Positions 34,282-45,100 of a stretch of 64,000 bases of DNA are shown piece by piece. The position numbers were made by a program, and so were the translations under genes. The DNA is from Petrosia ficiformis (taxonomy: Eukaryota; Porifera; Demospongiae; Haplosclerida; Petrosiidae), in assembly GCA_947044365.1 (NCBI GenBank), contig OX345636.1:12419309-12483308 (forward strand), in the 5' to 3' direction. The notes beneath the pieces are model-generated. The model was not told the origin of the DNA. It saw only the letters and a program-made list of their open reading frames with translations, and made no database searches. How positions within the stretch are numbered: position 1 is the stretch's first letter; each line of letters begins with the position of its first letter.

Positions 34282-34965
34282 ATGGCTGTATTTCTTTCTG
34301 GACAACTAAGACCTTCAAAATCTAAACAAGCAATTATATTCAGAATGTTCTTTGTCTTCATCTCTCTAAGTACTCTAGTGTCAATTAGTAGTGCAGCTCC
34401 AGCAGCTACACAAAGTGGATTGGGTACCACAGAACTTCCGACGACCGAAAATAGTGGACTCGAAACTTCGATATCGGTAGAAAATCACTTGCTGAGAAGA
34501 TCAACGGAGAACTCTACGAGAGTTAATGTATGTCTACCGGTGACATCAACGGAACTCATACAAAAACTACGGAATACCAATGAAATTTACAGTCATTTAC
34601 AAATTATCCCACTGGCATTGAGCGGGAGTGTTTTCACTGTAGGTGTACTGGATGGAACAATCGATCTCCTCAACAACAAAGAACTCTCTGAATGTGTAAC
34701 TACTTATGCACTAAAGGAACTTCCAAACCGCTTCCCTCGATATGTTTTAGTTACAGAGTGTGATCTATCATGTAATAATGATACAGAAAAATATAAGCAG
34801 CTAGAAAATAAAGAGTTAAAGAATCAGTTCAATGATTTAGCTATTGGAGTAAACACATTACACTTAGAAGACGATTGTGACGAGGGTACTGGAAGAGAAA
34901 TATGGGGTTACAATGTAGACGACGATGTCGTATTTATTTCACAATGCACATTATTCGAGAATTAA
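34282..34965 (+). CDS. Secreted IL-17-like cystine-rich protein 1
   Basis: Single-exon frame of 227 codons. A hydrophobic signal peptide spans about residues 22-39 (MFFVFISLSTLVSISSA, cut before APAA). The second Met (34345) would give a more typical short signal; both Mets have A at -3. A Ser/Thr-rich linker leads to a basic site, LLRRS (70-74), suited to proprotein cleavage. The following domain has cysteines at 84, 138, 160, 164, 199 and 222, with NRFPRYVLVTEC (149-160) and DDC, then VVFISQC near the end. The order matches the IL-17 fold: R-[YF]-P-x-x-[VI] strand, Cys, short gap, Cys, long gap, Cys, final strand with Cys. It lacks the upstream Trp and the second Cys of the terminal C-x-C, so it is a divergent member. 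It lies 1 kb from a closer IL-17-like gene on the same strand, sharing the NRFPRY core. Poly(A) signals AATAAA are at 35045 and 35072. Confidence 0.68.
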   Translation: MAVFLSGQLRPSKSKQAIIFRMFFVFISLSTLVSISSAAPAATQSGLGTTELPTTENSGLETSISVENHLLRRSTENSTRVNVCLPVTSTELIQKLRNTNEIYSHLQIIPLALSGSVFTVGVLDGTIDLLNNKELSECVTTYALKELPNRFPRYVLVTECDLSCNNDTEKYKQLENKELKNQFNDLAIGVNTLHLEDDCDEGTGREIWGYNVDDDVVFISQCTLFEN

Positions 34966-35890
34966 TTAAATAACTATCATTTGTCAATACAATTATTATA
35001 TTATATGTATATTATATATTATATAGTTTGGCAGAATATATATAAATAAAAAAATATCATGTATAGCGACCAATAAACCACTTATTAATTGTGTAATAAA
35101 AATATTATTAATTTTTAATCAATTATATTATATATATATATATATATTATTTTTTATATTTTTCGAACACACACAATCTTTTGTATATATTATAAATATA
35201 TTAATTTGTTATCATTTAATGTCATACCATATATTTTTGCAATTTTTAATGCTTCAGAGCAGCTCAGTAACAATTCTTAGTAATATATACCACATTATAA
35301 TTATTATTATATAACTCAAAAAACTTAAAATCTAAACTTTTTTTAATGAAAATATAATAGAACTTTAATTTAAAACTATATTAATTTAAATAATTTACAA
35401 AAAAAACCTCAGGATTTAGTGTATTATGCACTGGCCATGGCCTGATTTTACAATAACAAATGCATGTACTATACAATTAGCTATACATTATTATTAAAAA
35501 TGAGCAGGAAAGTTGTGCAGAAGTACAAAAAATGATTATAAAGTGTATCTCTTTTTACGTTGTGTTTTTTACAAAGAAGTTGCTATGCTCTGTGGCATTT
35601 AACAGCTGTCAATTAGTTTGCATTCAATTAATAATAAACAATTTAATACATGCCACTAATAATGTAAACATGTAACATTATACTCTCCACTTTCAATATA
35701 CATATCCAGTGAAGGGGAAACTGAATCTATTGCAACATATGCAACAGTTATTACAGAAACATCCTGAACAATAATAATTCCTTATATACAATTTTATGTG
35801 CATGTGTATTCTCCCTTCCTTGTTTTTTTTTATTTATTTTTGTTTGTAGGCAATTTTGCTGTAATAGAGCTTCTTCTTCATGTAATATAA
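34966..35890. other. AT-rich intergenic spacer
   Basis: Contains the putative 3' end of the first IL-17-like gene, a (TA)n run at 35129-35147 and poly-T tracts. I see no exon, repeat family or structured RNA in it. A promoter for the second gene presumably lies near 35700-35890, but no motif identifies it. Confidence 0.4.
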
Positions 35891-35996
35891 AATGGATCAG
35901 TTTGGAGATATTAATCAAGTCACAAAGAGATTGGTGAATAAATCAATATTACTTACAGTAGAGTGTATATATACATATTCGAATTCGTATTTCAAA

Positions 35997-36842
35997 ATGT
36001 CTCATCGATTTTCTATTATTTTAGTTTTAGTTTTCCTGATGGTACCTTGTTATTGCATTGCAAAGCCGTTATCGGGGAATCACGATGATAATTTAGGCGA
36101 TGATGTTTATTCTGAAGGGGAGAAAATAACTAGTTCTATTGGAACTAGAACGTCTGGAAAACACGAGATGAAGTTTATGGATACAAAACAAGCAATCGAC
36201 AACTCAGAAGAAAGTGATCTTTCCAGTGGGCGGTTTGCATTCCGTCGATTAAGACGAAGATCAACGTTCAAAATACCTGTGAGCCAAATACCAACAATTC
36301 AATATGAAGAAAATTGCAAACCCCCCAAAACTCTGATAGATAATCTAAATGAAAATCCAAACACCGCAGCCATGATTTCCCTCTCCGAACTTGCAGAGGC
36401 TCAAGAAGTATACAGAAGCCAAGGAACTACTACTACTACTACTACTACTACAGTAGCATATCAGAGCATCCAAAAGAGGTCAGATACAGAATACACAGAA
36501 GCTGAAAATGTTTGTGCTGATGTTCTCAAAAGATTGAATCTCTCCGTTACTCCAAATTCGGATTGTCCATGGAGATATACATGTGATTATGTAGGAAACA
36601 GATTTCCAAGATATATCATACAGGCAAACTGTACCAAATACTCGTACTGCCAAATAGGGTGTGGAAATGTCGAAAAAATTTGCCGGCCAATAACTGCACA
36701 AATGACTGTACTATATGGAGATTGCAATGTTTCATCAGGTGAAGAAGAAGAACAATATCCTGGAATTAGAAATCCTGAATCAAATTGGTCAACTGAGCAA
36801 TTTGAAATTACTTTAGGATGTAAGTGTACTCCACTTGAGTAA
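35997..36842 (+). CDS. Secreted IL-17-like cytokine 2
   Basis: I chose the Met at 35997 (caaaATGt), which gives a classic signal peptide MSHRFSIILVLVFLMVPCYC. The frame is open to a Met 35 codons upstream (35892), but that extension is not signal-like. The 281-aa product has an acidic pro-region, a furin-type site RRLRRRS (83-89), a Thr run (145-153), a second dibasic site QKRS (159-162), then the cysteine domain. The domain reads DCPWRYTCDYVG (189-200), NRFPRYIIQANC (201-212), C218, C222, C229, MTVLYGDC (ending 243) and FEITLGCKCTP (C275, C277). This is the IL-17 signature: P-W, then R-[FY]-P-x-x-I-x-x-A-x-C, x-C, a V-L strand, Cys, and a terminal [VL]-G-C-x-C. Several N-glycosylation sequons are present (NLS, NCT, NVS, NWS). 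IL-17 family ligands act as secreted dimers on IL-17 receptors; no receptor gene is visible here. Spätzle-like or other cystine-knot growth factors are the main alternative. An AATAAA lies at 37055. Confidence 0.75.
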   Translation: MSHRFSIILVLVFLMVPCYCIAKPLSGNHDDNLGDDVYSEGEKITSSIGTRTSGKHEMKFMDTKQAIDNSEESDLSSGRFAFRRLRRRSTFKIPVSQIPTIQYEENCKPPKTLIDNLNENPNTAAMISLSELAEAQEVYRSQGTTTTTTTTTVAYQSIQKRSDTEYTEAENVCADVLKRLNLSVTPNSDCPWRYTCDYVGNRFPRYIIQANCTKYSYCQIGCGNVEKICRPITAQMTVLYGDCNVSSGEEEEQYPGIRNPESNWSTEQFEITLGCKCTPLE

Positions 36843-37360
36843 TTTTATGACAGGGATAAAAGATTCTACTACTAGCAATATAAAACAATTATTATTAATT
36901 TTTGAAATTATGATTTACTTTTAATTATTTTTCATTTGTACAATATTTATAATTTTTAATCGCTTAAAAGAAACATGTTTATCAAAGTAACACAGCAACA
37001 CTGAACTCTTTAGCATATAAAAAAGGTTTAACTTCAAGTAGATATAAATTTATTAATAAAGATATAATTATAGTGTGAATAACATTGTAGTACATGAAAG
37101 TGGATTCTCATACTCTTTTTATAAACCAAAAGTGTATTAATGATAAGTATTCCTAGACATGCAACACTGAACAGTTCTGATCATATATAATAGTTTTCTT
37201 GCTTGTATTGTATAAACTTCAGTGAGTGGCAGACCACTCAGTCGTGTGTGATAAGGGTTCAGCATAGGTACTAAATTATGATTATATATATAATATATAT
37301 ATATCTATATATAATTATATTGTGTGCGTAAGTATGTTACAAGTGCTTCCATCTTTAAGA
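36843..37360. other. AT-rich intergenic spacer
   Basis: The 3' flank of the second IL-17-like gene, with (ta)n tracts around 37282-37320. No exon or recognised repeat was found. Confidence 0.4.
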
Positions 37361-37570
37361 CATCTGAATTGGAATTCAAACGTTTATACATATCATACAA
37401 GCAACCTGTCCAAATTCTCACCCTGAAGTAGAATGTGAAAATATTGAATGCACAAATGACTGTACTACACTAAGATTGCAATATCTGCTGAACAATAACA
37501 GTAAACTGGAAATAGTAATCCTGAATGAAAGTGGTCATATGATCCAAGTGAGGATATAAGTGCACTAGCT
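37360..37570 (+). pseudogene. Decayed third IL-17-like copy
   Basis: The DNA aligns by eye with the C-terminal half of the gene at 35997-36842. Matching blocks are atatcatacaagcaacctgt (gene 2: atatcatacaggcaaactgt), gcacaaatgactgtacta, then agattgcaat, gaaatagtaatcctgaat and gaggatataagtgcac. The segment between the first and second blocks has lost about 20 bp, and an in-frame TAA interrupts the strand corresponding to MTVLYGDC (gene 2 has TATGGA where this copy has CACTAA). The N-terminal half cannot be recognised. It is therefore a relic of an additional tandem duplicate. No restoring of the frame was attempted. Confidence 0.65.
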
Positions 37571-37574
37571 GGTA

Positions 37575-38160
37575 ATATTGTAATTGTCCAAAAAACATTC
37601 TGAATAAGAATGTTTTTCGGATAATTATAACCTATGATGTATGGCAATATTAATAATTATTGTATACAGCAATTTCAATACTGTTTTAATTTTAGTAATA
37701 GTAAAGAAATTAATCATAATCATAGTCATAATAAATCATTAAACTTATTAGGCGTCTATAGCAAATTTAAAAATACAACATTTATTTAATATACTTTCCC
37801 TTTCGTTTGTATAATTGTATCATCATTCCTGAATTTTGATTCAACTATTTTTCCAAGATCACAGCAGTAACCAGTTTAGTATTATACTGAATCTTAAAAC
37901 TAAATGGCATTAGAAAAAGCCTGCATATTGAATATTGCTACTTTTTCTTTGTACAATTTTAATAAACATTGCTGTCAGGGTCGATGTAATAATTCTCCAA
38001 ACCACTCCTCGACAAAGAACTCTCCACCTTTGCCAAACCTTTCTCCATGCAGATTTTGAGGTTTTGATCTCAACTGAAGTTAGAAACCCAAGAACTATGT
38101 ACTTGCTTATTTGCTTGCAGAGACCCAAGAGATTTAGAAACCTTCCTTAACAAAGTGGGT
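37575..38160. other. Intergenic spacer without recognised features
   Basis: AT-rich sequence between the IL-17-like relic and the formin 3' side. The stretch around 37980-38150 is more balanced in composition and has a 71-codon open frame (37935-38150), but it shows no domain and no splice support. Confidence 0.35.
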
Positions 38161-38162
38161 GT

Positions 38163-38325
38163 ACGATTTTGAAGCATAGGCCAAATTGGCACAACAATGG
38201 CATTAGTAGCAATATTATCATAATTAACCATACCATCTGGCCCAAAGAGAGATTTGTGCAGTGCCAAATAAGAAGCTCTTTGGGCCAATGGTGCACCACA
38301 TATGCTTATCCAAAAAACTGGTGTA
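38163..38325 (-). mobile_element. Foldback element, family B
   Basis: Runs from gaagcataggccaaattggc to gcttatccaaaaaactggtg, with ctggcccaaagagag and tttgggccaatggtgcacca. Confidence 0.72.
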
Positions 38326-38562
38326 ACCATTTTGTTGCACTGTGGTGCTTTGAAAGTTAAATTTTTTTTCACATAAATTTGATGACAGTGGTTAAGTAAG
38401 TTATAGAAAAAAATTCTTGCACTGGTATTTAATCACTAAAAATCGGACTAGGTCATAATCCCATTAATAATATTTATGTTAAATAAATTAATTAATTCAG
38501 TAGATAGATGTAAATTGGCCATAAAATAAATCAGGAGAAACCAATGAGGTACTAATCTGCTC

Positions 38563-39171
38563 TCAATGATATAATTCAAGGTCTTTCTTGATGGCATCTG
38601 CCATTCGATGCAGTATACGTTCAACATCCTGTAGATTACTGCTAAATAAATTGGCTGGTTTGTGCATAGGCTGAGCTGAAATAGACCTACGAAAATGTGG
38701 ATAACTGCCATAAACAGAATCAAACTCTAATACAGTTGGCTTTCTTGCAGCCATGCTAACACCCATGCTTAAATGCCGGCTATATTGGGGTGGTTGGGTC
38801 TGAGGTTGTTTCTCTACATTTAGCTGGGAGCTGATTGTCATAGGCTGTTCTTTCTCCTCCTCTTCTTCTAAGGAGGCTAAGGGAGTGGTGTGTTTGGCAA
38901 CAGAAAGTGAACCAACACTTAGTGGGTGTCCCACATTGGGTACATGTATAATAGTATCATTTTCTTGTTGGAATGACTCGGGTGATCTTTGCGGCTCATG
39001 TTCAGATGGTGGAGTAACTATTTCCAAATCTTCATCAGTTATTGCCTGTATTGCTGCTCTTGTATGGACACCTTCTTCTATCTTCTCTTTCTCATTAGGC
39101 TTTTTCTTATTCGTATCATCCTGTTGTGGTTTTACCCAAGGTGAAGGTATTGGCTCTCTTTTAACTACATC
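38563..39171 (-). CDS. Formin last exon: C-terminal tail
   Basis: 609 nt including the stop at 38563-38565; acceptor tatatag|GAT. It encodes 202 residues of low-complexity tail: Lys/Glu-rich start (KKKPNEKEKIEEG), TPPSEHEPQRSPESF, LASLEEEEEKEQP, QPQTQPPQYSRHLS, then a terminal amphipathic helix LQDVERILHRMADAIKKD. In autoinhibited formins a C-terminal helix followed by basic residues (DAD) binds the FH3 domain. This helix might serve that role, but the MDxLL core is absent. A TTG inside the exon (39027) is not a start. Confidence 0.85.
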   Translation of the reverse strand, partial: DVVKREPIPSPWVKPQQDDTNKKKPNEKEKIEEGVHTRAAIQAITDEDLEIVTPPSEHEPQRSPESFQQENDTIIHVPNVGHPLSVGSLSVAKHTTPLASLEEEEEKEQPMTISSQLNVEKQPQTQPPQYSRHLSMGVSMAARKPTVLEFDSVYGSYPHFRRSISAQPMHKPANLFSSNLQDVERILHRMADAIKKDLELYH

Positions 39172-42100
39172 CTATATATATATATATGAGCAGAAATACA
39201 AATAATGCATTATACAACTGAATACAGTTGCAAGACGTTACTATTAGTGTTGTTTTAGTATGACAGTAATGACCACTTTCTACGGTTTTCTCATTTCATA
39301 AGGCTTACTAAAATGGTTTTAGTTTTAGTTAACTAACAAATGGTCATTATTGGTCATTTTAGTTAGTTATTGCAATAGACCAGTTATACTTTAGTTAACT
39401 AATTAAAGGCCACGATACCTAGGATTTTAGTTATAGTTAAAACAACACTAGAACTTTCAGACAAAAACGTCTGCTCCCTGTTTAGTCAAACATTTCTTAT
39501 ATTGGGTTGTCTGATATATACAAACTTATATCACTTCAAAATTGTCAACATTTAATTATATTAACCACAGAATGATGTATGGCTAATTATAGTACTTAAT
39601 TGGCATATGTCACTGTCACATGCAAAAAAATATTATTATTTGAATTTCAATTTTTTCCAAACACTTAAGATCAACTGCTGGTTTTTCAGCCATCTTGTAC
39701 AAGAAGCTAATATAGTTTGGTATCAAAATTAAATTATGTTTCTTATATATAAGATGGCTGAAAAAATATCGATTGAACAAACCATTATGAAAATCAAATA
39801 AGTGCACCTTTTCAGCATTCTGAAATGCATCAATAAATTTCCACATTTCTTCAAAAACATTCTCAATGAAATCTTCACGGTTATCACAAAAATACTCTGC
39901 AACTCTTTGAGATTTACTTCTAACTTCTTCAATAAATTCATCAAGATCAACAAGCTTTCTATCAGCATTCTGAAATAAAGTAGATTTTATTTGATAGTTA
40001 ATTATACACAATTTTCACATAAATTTTAAATGAACAAGAATAAAGTATCCCTATGATTGCTTTGTAGCCGCTATCACTCATTACTGACAGTACTAGTGTC
40101 TCCATCTTCCATGCAGCAACTTTAGATATAGTACAGTAAGAATATCAGGAGAGTGAAAACCAAACTCGGAGTGGAAAATTCATAGGGCCACCCTCTGTTT
40201 GAAACCTTAATGTCTCTATCCTGGGTTTTTTAAAAATTAGTAAAACAGGAATGCTCTGACAATATGCTAGTTCTGCTATTCAATTCCCAGGACACCACCC
40301 TAACTTTAATGCTCACTATGCTACCATTTTATATATATAGGAAACCAACCACATTTATCATATGCAAGATAATCGGTAAGTCTACTCCTGTACAAACAGC
40401 AAATTATAGTATGGCTTCCTGTGCCAATGACGTAATATTATTGTGACCTAATTTTCAAAAAGCAACACTCATTGTAAAATAATGTTGATCAAATGCTCAC
40501 CTCTAATTGCTCGTAGGAGCAGTAAACGACCATGCATTTAATTAAATTGGTCAAACTATCTGTCTGACCGTTTGTTACTATTTTTAGAACCACGTGTATA
40601 CGCCTTCGTTAAATACGGCGTCTACACCCCAACGATCTCCAAGGTTAGCTATGAAACGAACACATCTTGAGGCAGAAATGGAGTGACCTACTATCAGAGC
40701 ATGCTTTGGGGAAGCCAAGAAATAACTGTTTAGTCCTATTCAAGAATGTTTGACATTATTGCCTTCTGTCATTGAAGTGATTGCAGTGAAGGCTTCCTAC
40801 CACTTTGTCAATGGCTTCACTAGGAACATCTTCACAGTCTACAAGAGCCAGAATATCGCTCAATTCTTTTCTCTGTTATACAGGAAACTTAATCAATGTA
40901 GCTGTTCATTTTCTTGAAGCCATATTATTTTAATGAAGGTGTATACAATGTACACGTGGGTTCTAAAAATAGTAACAGACGGTCAGACAGATAGTTTGAC
41001 CAATTTAATTAAATGCATGGTCGTTTACCACTCCTACTCTTATGGTTTCATCATTATGGGCTCCTGATAATATATTACAAATTATGTACAATATAATTCA
41101 TTTAGGTATTATTTCTTACTGGAATAAATATATTCATTTGTTCTGCCAAATCATTAGGAGGGTCACCATTTTCTTCTAGCACTTTTTTGTATTCTGCTAA
41201 TTTTTCTTTCAAGTCATTAATCTCTTTTAGAATATCTTTCAATGGTAGTCTAAAAACATATTATGGAGAAAAGTATCCTTATGATTGCATTCAACTTCAT
41301 TTAAGAGGATTATGTTTTATACTCGAAATTCAAGTTTCCTTATCTTAACTTCTTCTATAACCTTTACATACATTTAGTCACTAATAACTTCCTCTGGAGG
41401 CCTAAAGCTCAAGCATGCATGGTTCTTTGCACTATTGTGACTACACTAGTGTTGCTCTAGTACGACAATACTGATGACCTATAGTTATCGTTACAGTTAA
41501 TCAACTAAAATAATTTTTAAATGTAACTTCTTTCTGGGCACTCTGATAATTACTGGATGAGTGTAGTCTAGTGTTGTTTTAGTTAACTACAAGAATAATA
41601 AAAACATTTTCAATAAAAATGGAGAAAGATAAAGATGTAGGGACGTCAAAACCCAAAAAGCATGCGAACAAGTTTGGGAGGTTAACGTAGGACCTAAAAT
41701 TAAACAAACCACTTCCATATAACCCTACATAAGTACTACCCCACTATAAAGCCAAATAAAAAGAGCTGTACTTATGTAGGGTTATATGGAAGTGGTTTGT
41801 TTAATTTTAGGTCCTACATTAACCTCCCAACCTTGTTATGCATGCTTTTTGGGTTTATATGTCCCTACATCTTCCTCCATTTTTATTCCAAATGTTTTTA
41901 TTATTCTTGTTTCCATTGTTTTTACTGAATGGTAGACGACTTGTGAATATTTTATGTAGATTGCTATGAGGCTTGATCATCATTGAAGGTCAGACTTTTG
42001 TATAATTATATCCATTATTTATGAATGGATTATCATTCTTTTTCACTTACATGTACATATGACACTGCCTATTTTATATTTCACTTACAGCTTTGCCACA

Positions 42101-45100
42101 AGAAGTAGTGCTAGTCTCTGTGTCAATCATTCGGCATTCCAGTGCTTAGCATAGTATATATATTATCAGTATATCATGGTTTTAATATTATGCTCATTAT
42201 TTTAAGAATGAATTTGCTCACAAACTTTATTACTATTCGTATGATTCCAATGTAGCAGCAGGCAGTTTCAGTAAACAGCTTTCATGTTCTGAGGACACAA
42301 ATGTGCATGAGCAATTAATTCCACGTGGCTAAATTAATGAATTCACTTTGAGATCAAATCTTCGACGTCGTTGAGACTGTCTTCTTTCATAGCATCTGAA
42401 CATATCATCTCAATACTTGTATACCAGAATTTTACAAAGAATGCAATTGGAATGGTGATAGAATCATTGTGATAGTTCAACAAACAAAAAATGATTTGTC
42501 TGGAAAATAATAATAATATGAAGCAGATTTTGCCAGTTTTGCCACTCGGCAGTTCTCTACCTTAACGACAATCTTTGGCCACTAGCTGGTGTTGGTAGTC
42601 ATAAAAACACTAGATATGAATAGGTACAGTATGTGTGTATTAAAGCTTATATTGTATATATTACCAGAGATTTCAGCTTATCACTTGCAATTGAAATGTA
42701 TGGGCAGCCATTTGTTTTCCATGCCATCTCTACATAGAGAGTACTACCATACTCCCTGATAACTAAAACTAATTAAGCCAATGTCACTTTTAGTTAACTA
42801 AACTACTAAGTTTCAAGTCTACTATAATAACTTAAATGGAAACTGGGGACTTTTAATTGGTTAAAACCAAATTAACTTCATTAACCCAACCCTTTGAATG
42901 TGCTGTTCTCAATGGTACAATGTAAAATGGTGGCTCATGTAATAATCTTAAACTCTATTGAATCTGTATTGTTGTTAATTCTTTATAGAATAGGTACAGA
43001 CATGTAGGTTTGATAAAACACCACATTACAATTAGCTATAGCAATGGCTGATACTTGTTATTGATACAATACCAATATTTTCAGGTCTAGTATTGAAAAA
43101 TATCAATACTTTTTAATATGACATTGTCAATCAATATTCAATAACACATGTGATTATACATACATTATACAGTTAAAAGCGAAGCTGTAAAATACATACA
43201 AACACAAGTACAGTAATTTTATATTTGTGACTCAACTTAAGAAAGCACACTTGAGGCACATAACAATTGTGAACAAACATTTAACTCTAAACACTTGCTA
43301 TTCAGCCATTTTGAACAAGAACCCAACTATTTTATGTATTTAAGAGAAGCATTAAGTTTCCTTCCTGGATACCAATTTCATTGGCTTCTTGGCTGAATAG
43401 TGAGCATTAAAACACAACTGCTTGTTCAAATTTATTATGCACTACATGTGTGGTTTTCCCAACATAGGTTATATTTGTGACTGTGTATCCAAAAATTAGT
43501 CTTATTTGATGTTTAATTTTTTCCAAAATGGTTTGTTTAATCGATCATTTTTTAGCTGTCTTATACGAAAAACAAGTAAAATGTTTAAATGTTTGAAGGC
43601 AAATTGTTGTCCAACTTATATCTAGATACCTAATTATGTTAGTTTCTTGTACAAGTCTGCTGAAAAACAAGTGGTTGGTTGATCTTAAGCATTAGGTAAT
43701 AATTGAAATTCAAGGAAGAATGATCTTGGTTTCATGATGACTTATTAAACCAAAAATGTACTTGTATACACAATTTGTGACTGTGGATACGAAAACACGA
43801 CATTAGAAAAATAATAACTTTGATCAAATTAATTCTAATTTTTAAACACTTGTTATTCAACCATTTTGTACAGTGAGGTTATTATAAGTTTGATATTCAG
43901 GAAGAGCTACTATAGCTCTTCCTAGAATTTAATTTAGTTGTGTTCTTATATGAATGAAGTAGGTGAATGAAATTTAATTTGATCAAAAATTATTATATTA
44001 TTTTCCTAATGGTCCATTTTCTTATCCAGTCATATTTCTGCAGCTGATGAAAGAATCAGAAAACAAACTAAATTTGGGATCTACGTGTAGCAATAGTTTG
44101 TGCTCTTCATAGGTATCAAATTTACAGTATAAGTCAATAAAAGTCACTATACAGAACAGCAACCATTCAGTAGCTACATTTTCATACAACAGTAGTTCAA
44201 CGCCACAATAGTGCTACAGTACTACTATACTATCCTAACAGTAGAACTAAGATACTTACAGTTACTGTATGATAAGATTTTATTGACATATACTGTAGTT
44301 AGCTGCTTTACAAAATAGCTGAATAGAGGCAGTGTTCTGCCTGGGATATTTAGAGTGGTGGTTGGATTTCACATTGCATTTAGTGTTGTTTATCCAGTAT
44401 ATACTTAATTCTGTCTCAGTAGCCTATAAATGTATTATCTGAGAGGTGGTTAATTTATCTAAGAAGCGGTTAATTTTTCTAATAGGTGGTTAGTTCATCT
44501 GAGAGGTGGTTATTCCCGACCAGTGCCGACCAGTGTGGGTTGAATATAATAGAAGGGATTTAAAGGTAAGCATTCTGATTGGAAATATATTATTTCCCAA
44601 GTGACTGGTTGATGTTTCATAATTATAAAGTAATAATTATATATAAACCATTACCTGCTGGCATCATGAAGGTGACTGAGCTGACTTGGAAAAGATAAGA
44701 GATGTGGACGATCGTGTTTCAGTATCTGACCCAAGAAATAAAAATGATAAGAGTGCATTGATCACAACATTTCTAAAATAATATGCTTAAACATGTTTAT
44801 GATGAGAAGTATGATTTGTACATGTATATAATTGTATTTTTGCAAAATAATTATGAGTTGTATACTTGAAGTGCATTGTAGTCTAAACTTTGTTCTGTAC
44901 ATGTATTTATGAAACTGTAGTTCCCAATTTCACACACAAATGTCAACTTGAAATAGCAGTAAAAACAGACATCAATTTGAAGTTAGTGAGAATTCATTTC
45001 AGAATCTCAGGCAATTCCAGCCCTAGTAATAATATAGCTCCACAAAATAGTTTGGATATGCCCTCTTATTGAGATCACAAATAATATTATTAACTTACAG

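Noticed and set aside
34134..34430. 98-codon minus-strand frame opposite the first IL-17-like gene
   Set aside because: It is a shadow of the plus-strand gene, without splice or domain support.
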